Source: Betaproteobacteria bacterium (GTDB lineage: Bacteria; Pseudomonadota; Gammaproteobacteria; Burkholderiales; Burkholderiaceae_F). Taken from it: 34,889 bases of DNA. Shown here in pieces: positions 14,500 to 22,474 of this stretch. The stretch covers positions 1 through 34,889 of the forward strand of contig VBCK01000141.1 of NCBI GenBank assembly GCA_005882215.1, in the 5' to 3' direction. The notes under the pieces are model-generated. The model had not been told where the DNA came from. It did not search any database and worked only from the letters and a program-made list of their open reading frames with translations. The position numbers and the translations under genes were made by a program. Numbering within the stretch: position 1 is the stretch's first letter; every line of letters begins with the position of its first letter.

Positions 14500-15759
14500 G
14501 TGCTGAGCGGCCGCATCGTCCGGGCCAGCTCATTGCTGCTGCTGACGGTGGCGGGTTGCGCCCGCGCCGAGGCGGGCTCCAGCGACAGCCCCGGGTGGCT
14601 GCAGCGGTGGCTGGATCCATCGACGGCGCCGTTCATTCCGGTTCCGGAGATCGACGTTTCCCCGATAGGAGGAGCCACGCTCGGCCTGATCCCTGTGTGG
14701 CTGACCGTCGATGAGAACGAACAGATCCGCCGGATCATCGCGCCCGACATCATCCACAGCCAGTATTTCGGGTGGGGCGCGCGCGGCCGGATCTTTGCGT
14801 ATCCGTCCAACGATTCCCAGTGGACCATCGTCGGTGGAGGCAAGCAGCAGGTCGAGCGCGAATTCGACGCGATGTACGTGAGCGGGCTGTCTCGATCGGA
14901 CACACTGACCTGGTCGTTACACACCAATTTCGACCGCAGCGGAACGCCCCGCTTCTATGGTCTGGGCAACCAGGCGCCGCTGGCCGCTCAGACCAACTAC
15001 GTCGACAACCAGGGGCACCTGGAGGCCACCGCCGGATGGAATATCACGCAACGGTGGCAGGTTAGTTACCGGCTGCGGATCGGCTTCGTGCAGATCGGCG
15101 CCGCGGTGCTGCCGTCCCTGCCGTCGATCGAGACGCGCTTTCCGCAGCTGCCAGGTCTTGACCGCGAGGAGGAACTGCAGCAGCGGTTTGTCCTGACCTA
15201 CGACACGCTCGATTCGATCACGATCCCTCGCAACGGCGAACAAATGACGGCGCTGGCCGGATACTCGAACTCGGGCCTCTGGGGTTCGGTGTCGTACTCG
15301 TTCATCGGTGCCGAGGCGCGCGTATATCGCCCGCTCGAGCCGTGGCTGACGCTCGCTGCCCACGCCGCGCTGCGCTACATGCCCTCGAACGAGCGCGCGC
15401 CGTTCTGGGCTCTGTCGAGTATCGGAGGTGACCGCAGCGAGCTGGGCGAGCGCCAACCGTTACGAGCGTTCGGCGATGACCGCTTCATCGATCGCGACTC
15501 GTTCGCCGCCGGCGTCGAACTGCGCACTCGCGTGGCCGAGTTCAAGGTGTTCGCGACGAACCTGAGCATTGAACTGGCGCCGTTCGTCGACCTTGGCAAG
15601 GTTTTTGATCGCGACACCGAGAACCCTTTGGTGCATTTGCACAAAGCCGGCGGCCTCGGGGTGCGCGCCGTGGCGAGCCCGTTCATCGTCGGTTATGTCG
15701 ATGTCGGATTCGGCCCGGAGGGGCCGGCGGTGTTCACGGGGATCAACTATCCGTTTTGA
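14500..15759 (+). CDS. Omp85/BamA-like outer-membrane barrel protein without POTRA domains
   Basis: 419 residues from a GTG at 14500. The N-terminus (about 1-23) is a signal sequence ending VAGCARA; the Cys could be a lipobox, or the Ala pair a signal peptidase I site. After about 30 residues the sequence becomes amphipathic beta strands to the end, closing with FTGINYPF, a C-terminal Phe typical of barrel proteins. LRAFGDDRF near residue 325 resembles the conserved RGF-type loop of the bacterial surface antigen (D15) domain. There is no room for POTRA repeats, so it is not BamA or TamA. It is divergent from the Fae-like gene and 47 bases before cysK. Possible lipid or protein export function; no evidence for either. 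Confidence 0.72.
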   Translation: MLSGRIVRASSLLLLTVAGCARAEAGSSDSPGWLQRWLDPSTAPFIPVPEIDVSPIGGATLGLIPVWLTVDENEQIRRIIAPDIIHSQYFGWGARGRIFAYPSNDSQWTIVGGGKQQVEREFDAMYVSGLSRSDTLTWSLHTNFDRSGTPRFYGLGNQAPLAAQTNYVDNQGHLEATAGWNITQRWQVSYRLRIGFVQIGAAVLPSLPSIETRFPQLPGLDREEELQQRFVLTYDTLDSITIPRNGEQMTALAGYSNSGLWGSVSYSFIGAEARVYRPLEPWLTLAAHAALRYMPSNERAPFWALSSIGGDRSELGERQPLRAFGDDRFIDRDSFAAGVELRTRVAEFKVFATNLSIELAPFVDLGKVFDRDTENPLVHLHKAGGLGVRAVASPFIVGYVDVGFGPEGPAVFTGINYPF

Positions 15760-15806
15760 AGGACGCGCTACGATCGGCAACAGACTTCAGCCCAGGAGCA
15801 AGTCCA

Positions 15807-16796
15807 ATGGCCATTTACGGCGACAATGCGCAGTCGATCGGCGGCACGCCGCTGGTGCGGCTGAACCGCATCGCGGAAGGTGCAAAGGCAACCGTGCTGG
15901 CGAAGATCGAGGGGCGTAATCCGGCCTACTCGGTCAAGTGCCGGATCGGCGCCGCGATGATCTGGGATGCCGAGAAACGCGGCCTGCTCGGTCCGGGCAA
16001 GGAACTGGTGGAGCCGACCAGCGGCAACACCGGCATCGCTCTGGCGTTCGTGGCGGCCGCGCGCGGAATCCCTCTGACCCTGACGATGCCCGAAACGATG
16101 AGCATCGAGCGTCGCAAGCTGCTGCTCGCCTTCGGGGCCCGGCTGATGCTGACGGACGGCACGAAAGGCATGAACGGGGCCATCGCCAAGGCCGACGAGA
16201 TCGTCGCGTCCGATCCTGGCAGGTACGTGCTGCTGCAGCAGTTCAACAACCCGGCCAACCCTGCGATTCACGAACAGACGACCGGGCCGGAGATCTGGAA
16301 CGATACCAAGGGCGCCGTCGATATCTTCGTCTCCGGCGTCGGCACCGGCGGTACGATCACGGGCGTGAGCCGCTACTTGAAGAACGTCAAGGGCAGGCGG
16401 ATCGTTTCGGTTGCCGTGGAACCCAGCGCCAGCCCGGTGCTCACTCAGACGCGCGCCGGCGAACCGCTGAAGCCCGGGCCTCACAAGATTCAGGGCATCG
16501 GTGCCGGCTTCGTCCCGCAGGTGCTGGACCTTGCGCTGGTCGATCGGATCGAACAGGTCAGCAACGAGGAGGCCATCGACTTTGCGCGCCGCTTGACGCG
16601 GGAAGAAGGCATCCTGTCGGGCATTTCGTGCGGCGCAGCCGCCGCGGTCGCGGTCCGCATCGCAAAGCTGCCGGAAAGCGTCGGCAAGACGATCGTCGTG
16701 ATTCTTCCCGACTCGGGCGAACGTTACCTGAGCTCGATCCTGTTCGATGGCTTGTTCGACGCCGCGGGACTGCCCGCCGAACGCCCGCCTGCGTAA
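15807..16796 (+). CDS. cysK: Cysteine synthase A (O-acetylserine sulfhydrylase)
   Basis: 329 residues from the ATG at 15807, which has AGGAG 9 bases upstream; an in-frame start 51 bases earlier is not needed. PLP is bound by Lys44 in [11 protein letters not shown]. The substrate loop reads [11 protein letters not shown], the phosphate-binding loop [14 protein letters not shown], and the C-terminal SSGAA-like loop is [10 protein letters not shown]. The match to enterobacterial CysK runs the full length, including [14 protein letters not shown] and [14 protein letters not shown], which separates it from CysM. The enzyme makes cysteine from O-acetylserine and sulfide in the cytoplasm. No cys genes adjoin it. 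Confidence 0.96.
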   Translation: MAIYGDNAQSIGGTPLVRLNRIAEGAKATVLAKIEGRNPAYSVKCRIGAAMIWDAEKRGLLGPGKELVEPTSGNTGIALAFVAAARGIPLTLTMPETMSIERRKLLLAFGARLMLTDGTKGMNGAIAKADEIVASDPGRYVLLQQFNNPANPAIHEQTTGPEIWNDTKGAVDIFVSGVGTGGTITGVSRYLKNVKGRRIVSVAVEPSASPVLTQTRAGEPLKPGPHKIQGIGAGFVPQVLDLALVDRIEQVSNEEAIDFARRLTREEGILSGISCGAAAAVAVRIAKLPESVGKTIVVILPDSGERYLSSILFDGLFDAAGLPAERPPA

Positions 16797-16985
16797 TCCT
16801 GCTCGGCTGCGCGCCCGCGCCGCCGTGTGGGTCGACCGTCAAGCCGAGCCGTTAAACCCAGAATCCGGTAATCCAGCCGGCTTTATTCGGCCCATCCGCC
16901 CTGAGCCGCGCAGATAGAATCTTTGCTTACAAATCCGCAACAGAAACCGACGTACCACCCTTCGACCACGGATTACATTGGGACG

Positions 16986-17477
16986 ATGACTGATAATTTT
17001 GCATGTTCAAAACACGGTGGTGCCCGATCGCGCTTGCGTGGCGCTGCGGTCTGGCTGTTGGCCGCGGCTTTCGTCCCCGGCATGGCGCTTGCCGCCCTGG
17101 GTGAGGACAGCTCGACGGTCGAACGGGATGTCATGCAGCTGCGGGCGCAGCGCAGCGTGACCCCGTCGAGCGCGTATTCGGTGCACGAGTTGCAGTTGCC
17201 CGGCGGCACGCAGGTGCGCGAGTACCTGACCGCGTCGAACCGGGTCTTCGCAATCGCCTGGACTGGCCCCAGCATTCCCGACCTGCAGCAGCTGCTGGCC
17301 TCCTACTTTCCGCGCTACCGGGCGGCCGCGGAAGCCACGGGGCGGTCGCGCAGGCCGGTCGCCGTCGACGCTTCGGACCTGGTGATCCGGACCGGCGGAC
17401 ATGCTCGCGCCTTCTTCGGCGTGGCCTATCTGCCGGGACAGATGCCGTCCGGCGTGCGCGCGGAGCAGATCCGATGA
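16986..17477 (+). CDS. DUF2844 secreted protein
   Basis: 163 residues from the ATG at 16986 (an earlier in-frame start at 16923 would give a poor signal peptide). Residues 1-36 form a Sec signal peptide with Arg-rich n-region, a hydrophobic core AAVWLLAAAF and an ALA cleavage site. The mature part, ALGEDSSTVERD onwards, has the VHELQLPGGTQVREY and FAIAWTGPSIPDLQQLL segments that mark DUF2844. Function unknown. Its stop overlaps the DUF3443 start by 4 bases (ATGA), a pairing also seen in other Burkholderiales, so the two probably work together at the envelope. Confidence 0.85.
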   Translation: MTDNFACSKHGGARSRLRGAAVWLLAAAFVPGMALAALGEDSSTVERDVMQLRAQRSVTPSSAYSVHELQLPGGTQVREYLTASNRVFAIAWTGPSIPDLQQLLASYFPRYRAAAEATGRSRRPVAVDASDLVIRTGGHARAFFGVAYLPGQMPSGVRAEQIR

Positions 17478-18763
17478 GCGCCGATTCACGCGCCTTTCGG
17501 CTCGCGCTGCTCACGTCGGCGGCGGCGGTCGTATCAGCCTGCGGCGGCGGCAGTTCCTCGTCCTCGAGTCCCCCTCCTCCTCCGCCCACGGCCAACGTGG
17601 CTGCAATGATCGTCGACGGCGGACCGGTCGTGAACGGCATGCCGATCGGCACCATCAACCAGGGCTACGTGACGATCACCGTGTGCGTTCCCGGCACCTC
17701 CACCTGTCAGAACATCGACCATGTGTGGGTCGATACCGGGTCGGCCGGGCTGAGGCTGATCACGTCCGCGTTCACGTCGCAGCTTCCGGCTACCATGCAG
17801 GGCGCCGACACGGTGGCCAACTGCGTTCAGTTCGTCAATGCGTTTTCCTGGGGCGCTGTGCGCACGGCCGACGTCAAGATCGCCGGCGAGTCGGCCAGTT
17901 CCGTGCCGATCCAGGTGATCGGCGACACGGCCGTGCCGGCCACTGCCCCAAGCACCTGCGGCAGCATGAACCCGCTGAACACGGTCACGGCTTTGGGGGC
18001 TAACGGCCTGCTGGGCGTCGGCGTGTTCCGCCAGGACTGCGGACTCGGCTGTACCACCAACGATCCAGTGACCATGAAACCGCCGGACGGTTTCTACTAC
18101 ACCTGCCCGGCGAACAGCTGCAGCTCGGCATTGATGCCCCTTGCTCAGCAATTGCACAACCCCGTCGGACTGTTTGGGCCGGTCAACGGCGTGTCCGATA
18201 ACAACGGCGTCCTGCTCCAGCTGCCCTCGCTGCCGGCCAGCGGAATGGCAACGGCAACTGGATCGCTGATCTTCGGAATCGGCACTCGATCCAACAACGC
18301 GCTGGGAAGCGCGGTGGTGTTTGCCGTCGGTCCGACGACCGGATTCATCCAGACGACAACCACTTTTGCTGGTGGTGACACGTCGGAGCCGGCGAGCTAC
18401 ATCGACAGCGGATCCAACGGGTTCTTTTTCAACGACAGCAACATCACGCAATGCACCGGAACCAGCGCCGGCTTCTTTTGCCCCTCGTCCACGGTGTCGC
18501 TCAGCGCCACGATGTTGCCGTACAACACCTCGACGAATACGACCAGCCATACGTACAGCTTCAGCATCGCAGACATCCAGACCCTGACCGGCAACGCGTT
18601 CAACAATGTGGGCGGGCCGTCAGGAACTTGCGACAACGTAGCGACCCCATGCACGTTCGACTGGGGCCTGCCGTTCTTCTATGGGCGCAGCGTATTCACG
18701 GCCCTCGAAAACACGACGATCACCGGCAACGCCGGCCCGTTCTTCGCCGCATCGACGCCCTAG
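17474..18763 (+). CDS. DUF3443 lipoprotein with pepsin-like aspartic-protease features
   Basis: 429 residues. A lipoprotein signal ends VSAC with Cys23, followed by a Gly/Ser/Pro linker (24-39, including six Pro) that would hold the domain off the membrane. The body carries two Asp-centred motifs, VWVDTGSAG (85-92) and YIDSGSNG (309-316), about 224 residues apart. Between them are GANGLLGVG (175-183) and GSLIFGIGT (263-271), which resemble the DGILGLG and GSLxFGG segments of bilobed pepsins. I infer a pepsin-like fold; whether it is an active protease is untested. Cysteines at 71, 78, 117, 162 and later suggest disulfides. Translationally coupled to the DUF2844 gene. Confidence 0.85.
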   Translation: MSADSRAFRLALLTSAAAVVSACGGGSSSSSSPPPPPPTANVAAMIVDGGPVVNGMPIGTINQGYVTITVCVPGTSTCQNIDHVWVDTGSAGLRLITSAFTSQLPATMQGADTVANCVQFVNAFSWGAVRTADVKIAGESASSVPIQVIGDTAVPATAPSTCGSMNPLNTVTALGANGLLGVGVFRQDCGLGCTTNDPVTMKPPDGFYYTCPANSCSSALMPLAQQLHNPVGLFGPVNGVSDNNGVLLQLPSLPASGMATATGSLIFGIGTRSNNALGSAVVFAVGPTTGFIQTTTTFAGGDTSEPASYIDSGSNGFFFNDSNITQCTGTSAGFFCPSSTVSLSATMLPYNTSTNTTSHTYSFSIADIQTLTGNAFNNVGGPSGTCDNVATPCTFDWGLPFFYGRSVFTALENTTITGNAGPFFAASTP

Positions 18764-18767
18764 CCTG

Positions 18768-19238
18768 CTAGCCGGGGCAATCCCACAGATCCTTGGCGTA
18801 CCGGATTCCGTCCTCGATTCCGCGGTACCAGCCCGGCACGCGGGCAAGCTCCCGGTAGCCGAGCTTGCGGTAGAAAGCACCGGCGGCGGCGTTGGTGCAG
18901 CGCGCCTCCAGCCGTATCACACCCAGGCCCGCGGTGCGGGCGGTTGCCTCCAGCCACGACACCAGCGCGGAGCCGACGCCGTGCCGCCGCTTGCGCCCGT
19001 CGACCGCGAGCAGCAGCAGGTGCGCCTCTTCGTCCCCGTACTTCATGATCGCAAAGCCGGCCAGGCCGCGCACATCGCGGCACACGACCACGTTGGTGGA
19101 GGCGTCCGCAATGCACCGTCGCACCCGCGCCGGCCGCCACGACCAGCCCAGACCCTGTTCGATGCAATCCCGGGACAGGCACGCGATCGTTTGTGCGTCC
19201 GCGTCGCAGGCCAGCCGGATGTCGTGCTGAGTGATCAC
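18768..19238 (-). CDS. GNAT-family N-acetyltransferase
   Basis: 156 residues from a GTG at 19238 that overlaps the rsmA stop in a GTGA junction, which decides the start over longer in-frame extensions inside rsmA. The acetyl-CoA-binding motif A reads KRRHGVGSALVSWLE (Arg-x-x-Gly-x-Gly type), and the C-terminal NAAAGAFYRKLGY is the classic GNAT motif B with the general-acid Tyr. The protein transfers acetyl from acetyl-CoA to an amine; RimI-like ribosomal N-terminal acetylation or a small-molecule target are both possible. It is the last gene of the lptD-surA-pdxA-rsmA run and converges with the DUF3443 gene only 4 bases away. Confidence 0.85.
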   Translation of the reverse strand: MITQHDIRLACDADAQTIACLSRDCIEQGLGWSWRPARVRRCIADASTNVVVCRDVRGLAGFAIMKYGDEEAHLLLLAVDGRKRRHGVGSALVSWLEATARTAGLGVIRLEARCTNAAAGAFYRKLGYRELARVPGWYRGIEDGIRYAKDLWDCPG

Positions 19239-20077
19239 GGGGCAGTTCCGAGCTGCGCCAGGGCGAGCCTGGCAAAGGCGGCGACGTCCAGCGTCTGCGC
19301 CCGCGCACCCGGGTCGACCCCGGCCCGGCGAATGGCCGCTTCGTTCATCACCGCGGCCAGCGCGTTGCGCAGTGTCTTGCGCCGCTGGCCGAACGCCGCG
19401 GTGACGACCCGCGAAAATGCCCCGAGGTCCGCCAGCGCCAGCTGATCCGGGGCGCGTGGCACCAGGCGGATCACCGAGGAGTGGACCTTGGGTGCCGGGA
19501 CGAACGCGCCCGGCGCCACGTTGAACAGGCGCTCGACGCGATAGCGGAACTGCAGCATCACCGACAGCCTGCCATAGTCGCGCCCGCCGGGAGGGGCGAC
19601 GATCCGGTCCACCACTTCCTTCTGCAGCATCAGATGCTGGTCCAGCACGAGCGGCGCGATCGGCCACCAAGCAAACAGCAGCGGGGTCGATATGTGATAC
19701 GGCAGATTGCCGACGATCCGAAGCCGCCCACCGGCCTGTCGCGCCAGCGCCACCCAGTCGACTTTCAGCGCATCGGCGCATATCAGTGTCAAGCGCTCGG
19801 ATCCGAAATGGCGCGCCAGCATCTGAGCCAGATCCCGGTCGATCTCCACCGCGATCAGGTGTTCGCAGCGGGCCAGCAGCGGGGCCGTCAGGGCGCCGCC
19901 GCCTGGCCCGATCTCGACGATGCGGTCATCCGGCCGCGGTGCGATCGCTTCGACGATCCGGCCGATCGAGCCCGCATCGCGCAGGAAGTTCTGGCTGTAA
20001 CGGCGGCGCGCCCGGTGCGCTTCGAGCGGAGGCTTGCCGTGAGCCTCAGCTTCGACGGGCATTGTCCCCGGGTTCAT
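19235..20077 (-). CDS. rsmA: 16S rRNA (adenine1518/1519-N6) dimethyltransferase
   Basis: 280 residues. The SAM-binding motif I is VEIGPGGGALT (54-64) and the catalytic motif IV NLPY (124-127) is followed by HIS. YSQNFLRD near residue 27-34 is the usual opening block of KsgA/RsmA. The enzyme dimethylates two adjacent adenosines in helix 45 of 16S rRNA late in 30S assembly. The ATG at 20077 overlaps the pdxA stop (ATGA); an internal ATG six codons in is possible. The gene order surA-pdxA-rsmA is conserved across proteobacteria. Confidence 0.97.
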   Translation of the reverse strand: MNPGTMPVEAEAHGKPPLEAHRARRRYSQNFLRDAGSIGRIVEAIAPRPDDRIVEIGPGGGALTAPLLARCEHLIAVEIDRDLAQMLARHFGSERLTLICADALKVDWVALARQAGGRLRIVGNLPYHISTPLLFAWWPIAPLVLDQHLMLQKEVVDRIVAPPGGRDYGRLSVMLQFRYRVERLFNVAPGAFVPAPKVHSSVIRLVPRAPDQLALADLGAFSRVVTAAFGQRRKTLRNALAAVMNEAAIRRAGVDPGARAQTLDVAAFARLALAQLGTAP

Positions 20078-21078
20078 GGCCCGTGTACGGTTTCGGGCAG
20101 AAACACCGGGCCCTCACCCAAGCGCAAGTAAGGAGATACCTGGGTCGCGGCGAGCTGCGCCGCCAACTCGATCGCCGCCACCATGCTGGACGGGTCGGCC
20201 CGGCCGGTTCCTGCCAGATCGAGCGCCGTGCCGTGGTCCACCGACGTCCGCACCAGCGGCAGGCCGAGCGTCACGTTGACGGCGTGCCCGAAACTGGCGT
20301 ATTTCAGCGGTGCCAGACCCTGGTCGTGGTACATCGCGACGATTGCATCAACGCTGCCGGCTCGCGCCGGAACAAAAAGCGTATCGGCGGGCCAAGGACC
20401 ATCGGCATCGATGCCTCGCCGGCGCGCCGCGGCGATCGCCGGACCGATCACTTCGATCTCCTCCCGCCCCAGAAAGCCCGACTCACCGGCGTGCGGGTTC
20501 AAGCCGGCAACCGCGATGTGCGGTCGCGGGATCCCAAACCGGCTTGTCAATTCGTGGTGCAGCACATCGAGCGTCAGGCCGATCAATTCGGGCGTGATCG
20601 CGGCCGGAACCTTCGCCAGCGGCAGGTGCGTGGTCGCCAACGCCACGCGCAGGCCTGCGCCGACCAGCATCATCACGACGCAACGCGCGCCGGTGGCAGC
20701 CGCCAGGTATTCGGTGTGCCCGCTGAAGGCGATGCCGGCTTCGTTCATAGTGGCTTTGTGCACCGGCGCAGTCGCGATCGCGCCGAACTCGCCGCTGCGA
20801 CAGCCGCGCACCGCGCGATCCAGAAGCTTCAGCACGTACCCGGCATTGGCCGGACTCGGATGCCCCGGCACGACCGGTTGCAGTACCGGCTCGTGCAGGA
20901 CCGAACAAGGCGACGGCGGCGGCCAAGGCAGCTTCAGCGCCCTGGCCGTGTGTTCGAGCAGCGCGCGATCGCCCAGCAGCACGCAGGGCCGCGCCTGCGC
21001 CTGGGCAGCGCGCAGTGCGATTTCAGGGCCGATGCCGGCCGGCTCGCCGGTTGTAATCGCGATCGGCGCAGCCGTCAC
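20074..21078 (-). CDS. pdxA: 4-hydroxythreonine-4-phosphate dehydrogenase
   Basis: 334 residues from a GTG at 21078 that overlaps the surA stop (GTGA); the frame runs 18 codons further upstream inside surA without support. It opens with ITTGEPAGIGPEIAL, the PdxA signature. Metal-binding His residues lie in the conserved blocks ATTHLPL, LNPHAGESG and MYHDQG, and substrate contacts in SGHTEYLA. The enzyme oxidises 4-phosphohydroxy-L-threonine with NAD in pyridoxal 5'-phosphate synthesis. Overlaps at both ends show tight coupling within surA-pdxA-rsmA. Confidence 0.97.
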   Translation of the reverse strand: MTAAPIAITTGEPAGIGPEIALRAAQAQARPCVLLGDRALLEHTARALKLPWPPPSPCSVLHEPVLQPVVPGHPSPANAGYVLKLLDRAVRGCRSGEFGAIATAPVHKATMNEAGIAFSGHTEYLAAATGARCVVMMLVGAGLRVALATTHLPLAKVPAAITPELIGLTLDVLHHELTSRFGIPRPHIAVAGLNPHAGESGFLGREEIEVIGPAIAAARRRGIDADGPWPADTLFVPARAGSVDAIVAMYHDQGLAPLKYASFGHAVNVTLGLPLVRTSVDHGTALDLAGTGRADPSSMVAAIELAAQLAATQVSPYLRLGEGPVFLPETVHGP

Positions 21079-22394
21079 GGCGAATCGATCCGATACTCGA
21101 CGTAAGTGCGATCGCGCAGCTGGCGCAACCACTCCTGCATGACCTCTTCCAGCTTACGGTCGCGCAGCATCTGGCGCGCGGTGATCCGGTTTCGGTCGGC
21201 CGAGGCCTGCTCGGTCTTGCGCTCGAGCACCTGTATCAAGTGCCAGCCGAACGGCGACTTGACCGGTTCGCTGACCTCCTTCACCTGCAGAGCATTCATC
21301 GCGTGTTCGAACTCCGGCACCGTGTCGCCAGGATACAGCCAGCCCAGGTCACCGCCGCGCGTGCTGCTCGGGTCGACCGAGTACAGGCGCGCCAGCTGCC
21401 CAAAATCCTGACCACCCTTGATCACGCGCTCACGTAGATCTGCCAGACGCCGCTTGACCTCCGCTTCCGGCATGGCGTCCGTGACCCGAAGCAGGATGTG
21501 CCGGGCATGGGTCTGGTCCACGGGGCCGGTCGACAGCTTGCTCGACGCGGCGGTGCGCCGACCGACCAGCTTCAGGATGTGGAAGCCGATCGGACTGCGG
21601 ATGATCGGCCCGATCTGGCCGGGCTTCAGATCCTTCACCGCCTCCAGAAAGACGTTCGGCATCCGCTCCGCGGTACGCCAGCCCAGATCTCCGCCCTGCA
21701 AGGCCTCGGGGGCGCTGGAATAACTGGCCGCCAGTTGTGCGAAATCGACCCCGCCCTTGGCCTGCGCCACCAATTCCTCGGCCCGCCGGTGAGCCGCTTC
21801 GACGCGCTCGGGCGACGCGATCTCGGGCAACTCGAGCAGGATCTGCGCGATGTTGTACTCGACCTTTTCGGCCGCCTCGCCACCTTGTTCGGCCAGCAGG
21901 TTGTCGATTTCGCCCTCGGAGACCTGGATCTTCGATTCGACCTCATGGTCGCGCAGCCGGACCATCGCGATCTCGTTTCGCATATCCTCGCGAAAGGTAG
22001 CGAAGTCGGCGCCGTCGTGCTCGACCTGGACGCGCAACTCCTGGACCGTCATGTGATTGACCTCGGCCATCCGGGCGATCGCCGAGTTCACCGAGACGTC
22101 GTCCACCCGAACTCCGTTTTCCCGCGCCAGCTGCAGTTGCGCGCTGTCCAGAATCATCCGTTCGAGTACCTGCTTCCTGAGCACCTCGGACGCGGGCAGC
22201 GTGATGTTCTGCCGCTTCAGCTGCGCCTCGGCCGCGTTGACGCGACGGTCGAGCTCGACCGACGAGATCACCTCTTCATTGACCACGGCGACGATCCGAT
22301 CCAGCGCACGCGGCGCAGCACAGACGGGCGGCACCCACAGCGCTGCCGCCAGCGTGGTGAGCGCGATGGAGCAGATCGTGCCGCGCGCCCTCAC
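21075..22394 (-). CDS. surA: Periplasmic chaperone / peptidyl-prolyl isomerase SurA
   Basis: 439 residues from a GTG at 22394. The signal peptide MRARGTICSI...PPVCA ends at about residue 26, before APRALDRIVAVVNEEVI. An N-terminal chaperone domain is followed by two parvulin (PpiC) domains: one around LLELPEIASPERV to PIGFHILKLV, the second around ARHILLRVTDAMP to PFGWHLIQVL, each with the GGDLGW turn. A C-terminal helix completes the chaperone module. SurA escorts unfolded outer-membrane proteins to BAM and is needed for LptD assembly, matching the neighbouring lptD. The frame also opens at an ATG at 22478 overlapping the lptD stop, but those 28 codons are largely translated REP-like repeat, so I prefer the GTG. 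Confidence 0.93.
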   Translation of the reverse strand: MRARGTICSIALTTLAAALWVPPVCAAPRALDRIVAVVNEEVISSVELDRRVNAAEAQLKRQNITLPASEVLRKQVLERMILDSAQLQLARENGVRVDDVSVNSAIARMAEVNHMTVQELRVQVEHDGADFATFREDMRNEIAMVRLRDHEVESKIQVSEGEIDNLLAEQGGEAAEKVEYNIAQILLELPEIASPERVEAAHRRAEELVAQAKGGVDFAQLAASYSSAPEALQGGDLGWRTAERMPNVFLEAVKDLKPGQIGPIIRSPIGFHILKLVGRRTAASSKLSTGPVDQTHARHILLRVTDAMPEAEVKRRLADLRERVIKGGQDFGQLARLYSVDPSSTRGGDLGWLYPGDTVPEFEHAMNALQVKEVSEPVKSPFGWHLIQVLERKTEQASADRNRITARQMLRDRKLEEVMQEWLRQLRDRTYVEYRIDSP

Positions 22395-22400
22395 CCCCGG

Positions 22401-22426
22401 CCCCTGTCCCGCAAGCGGGAGAGGGG
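22401..22426. repeat. REP-like hairpin between lptD and surA
   Basis: CCCCTGTCCCGC (22401-22412) and GCGGGAGAGGGG (22415-22426) pair with one mismatch around an AA loop. The flanking CTCACCCCCGG and GGAG text matches a widespread proteobacterial interspersed repeat. It lies in the mRNA leader of surA, so it may damp read-through or stabilise lptD mRNA. Confidence 0.7.
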
Positions 22427-22474
22427 AGATCTCTGCGCAGGTATCGTGTAACCGGACATCACGTGGCATGAAAC

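Noticed and set aside
17565..17590. C-rich low-complexity tract as a DNA repeat
   Set aside because: It encodes the Ser/Pro linker of the DUF3443 lipoprotein.
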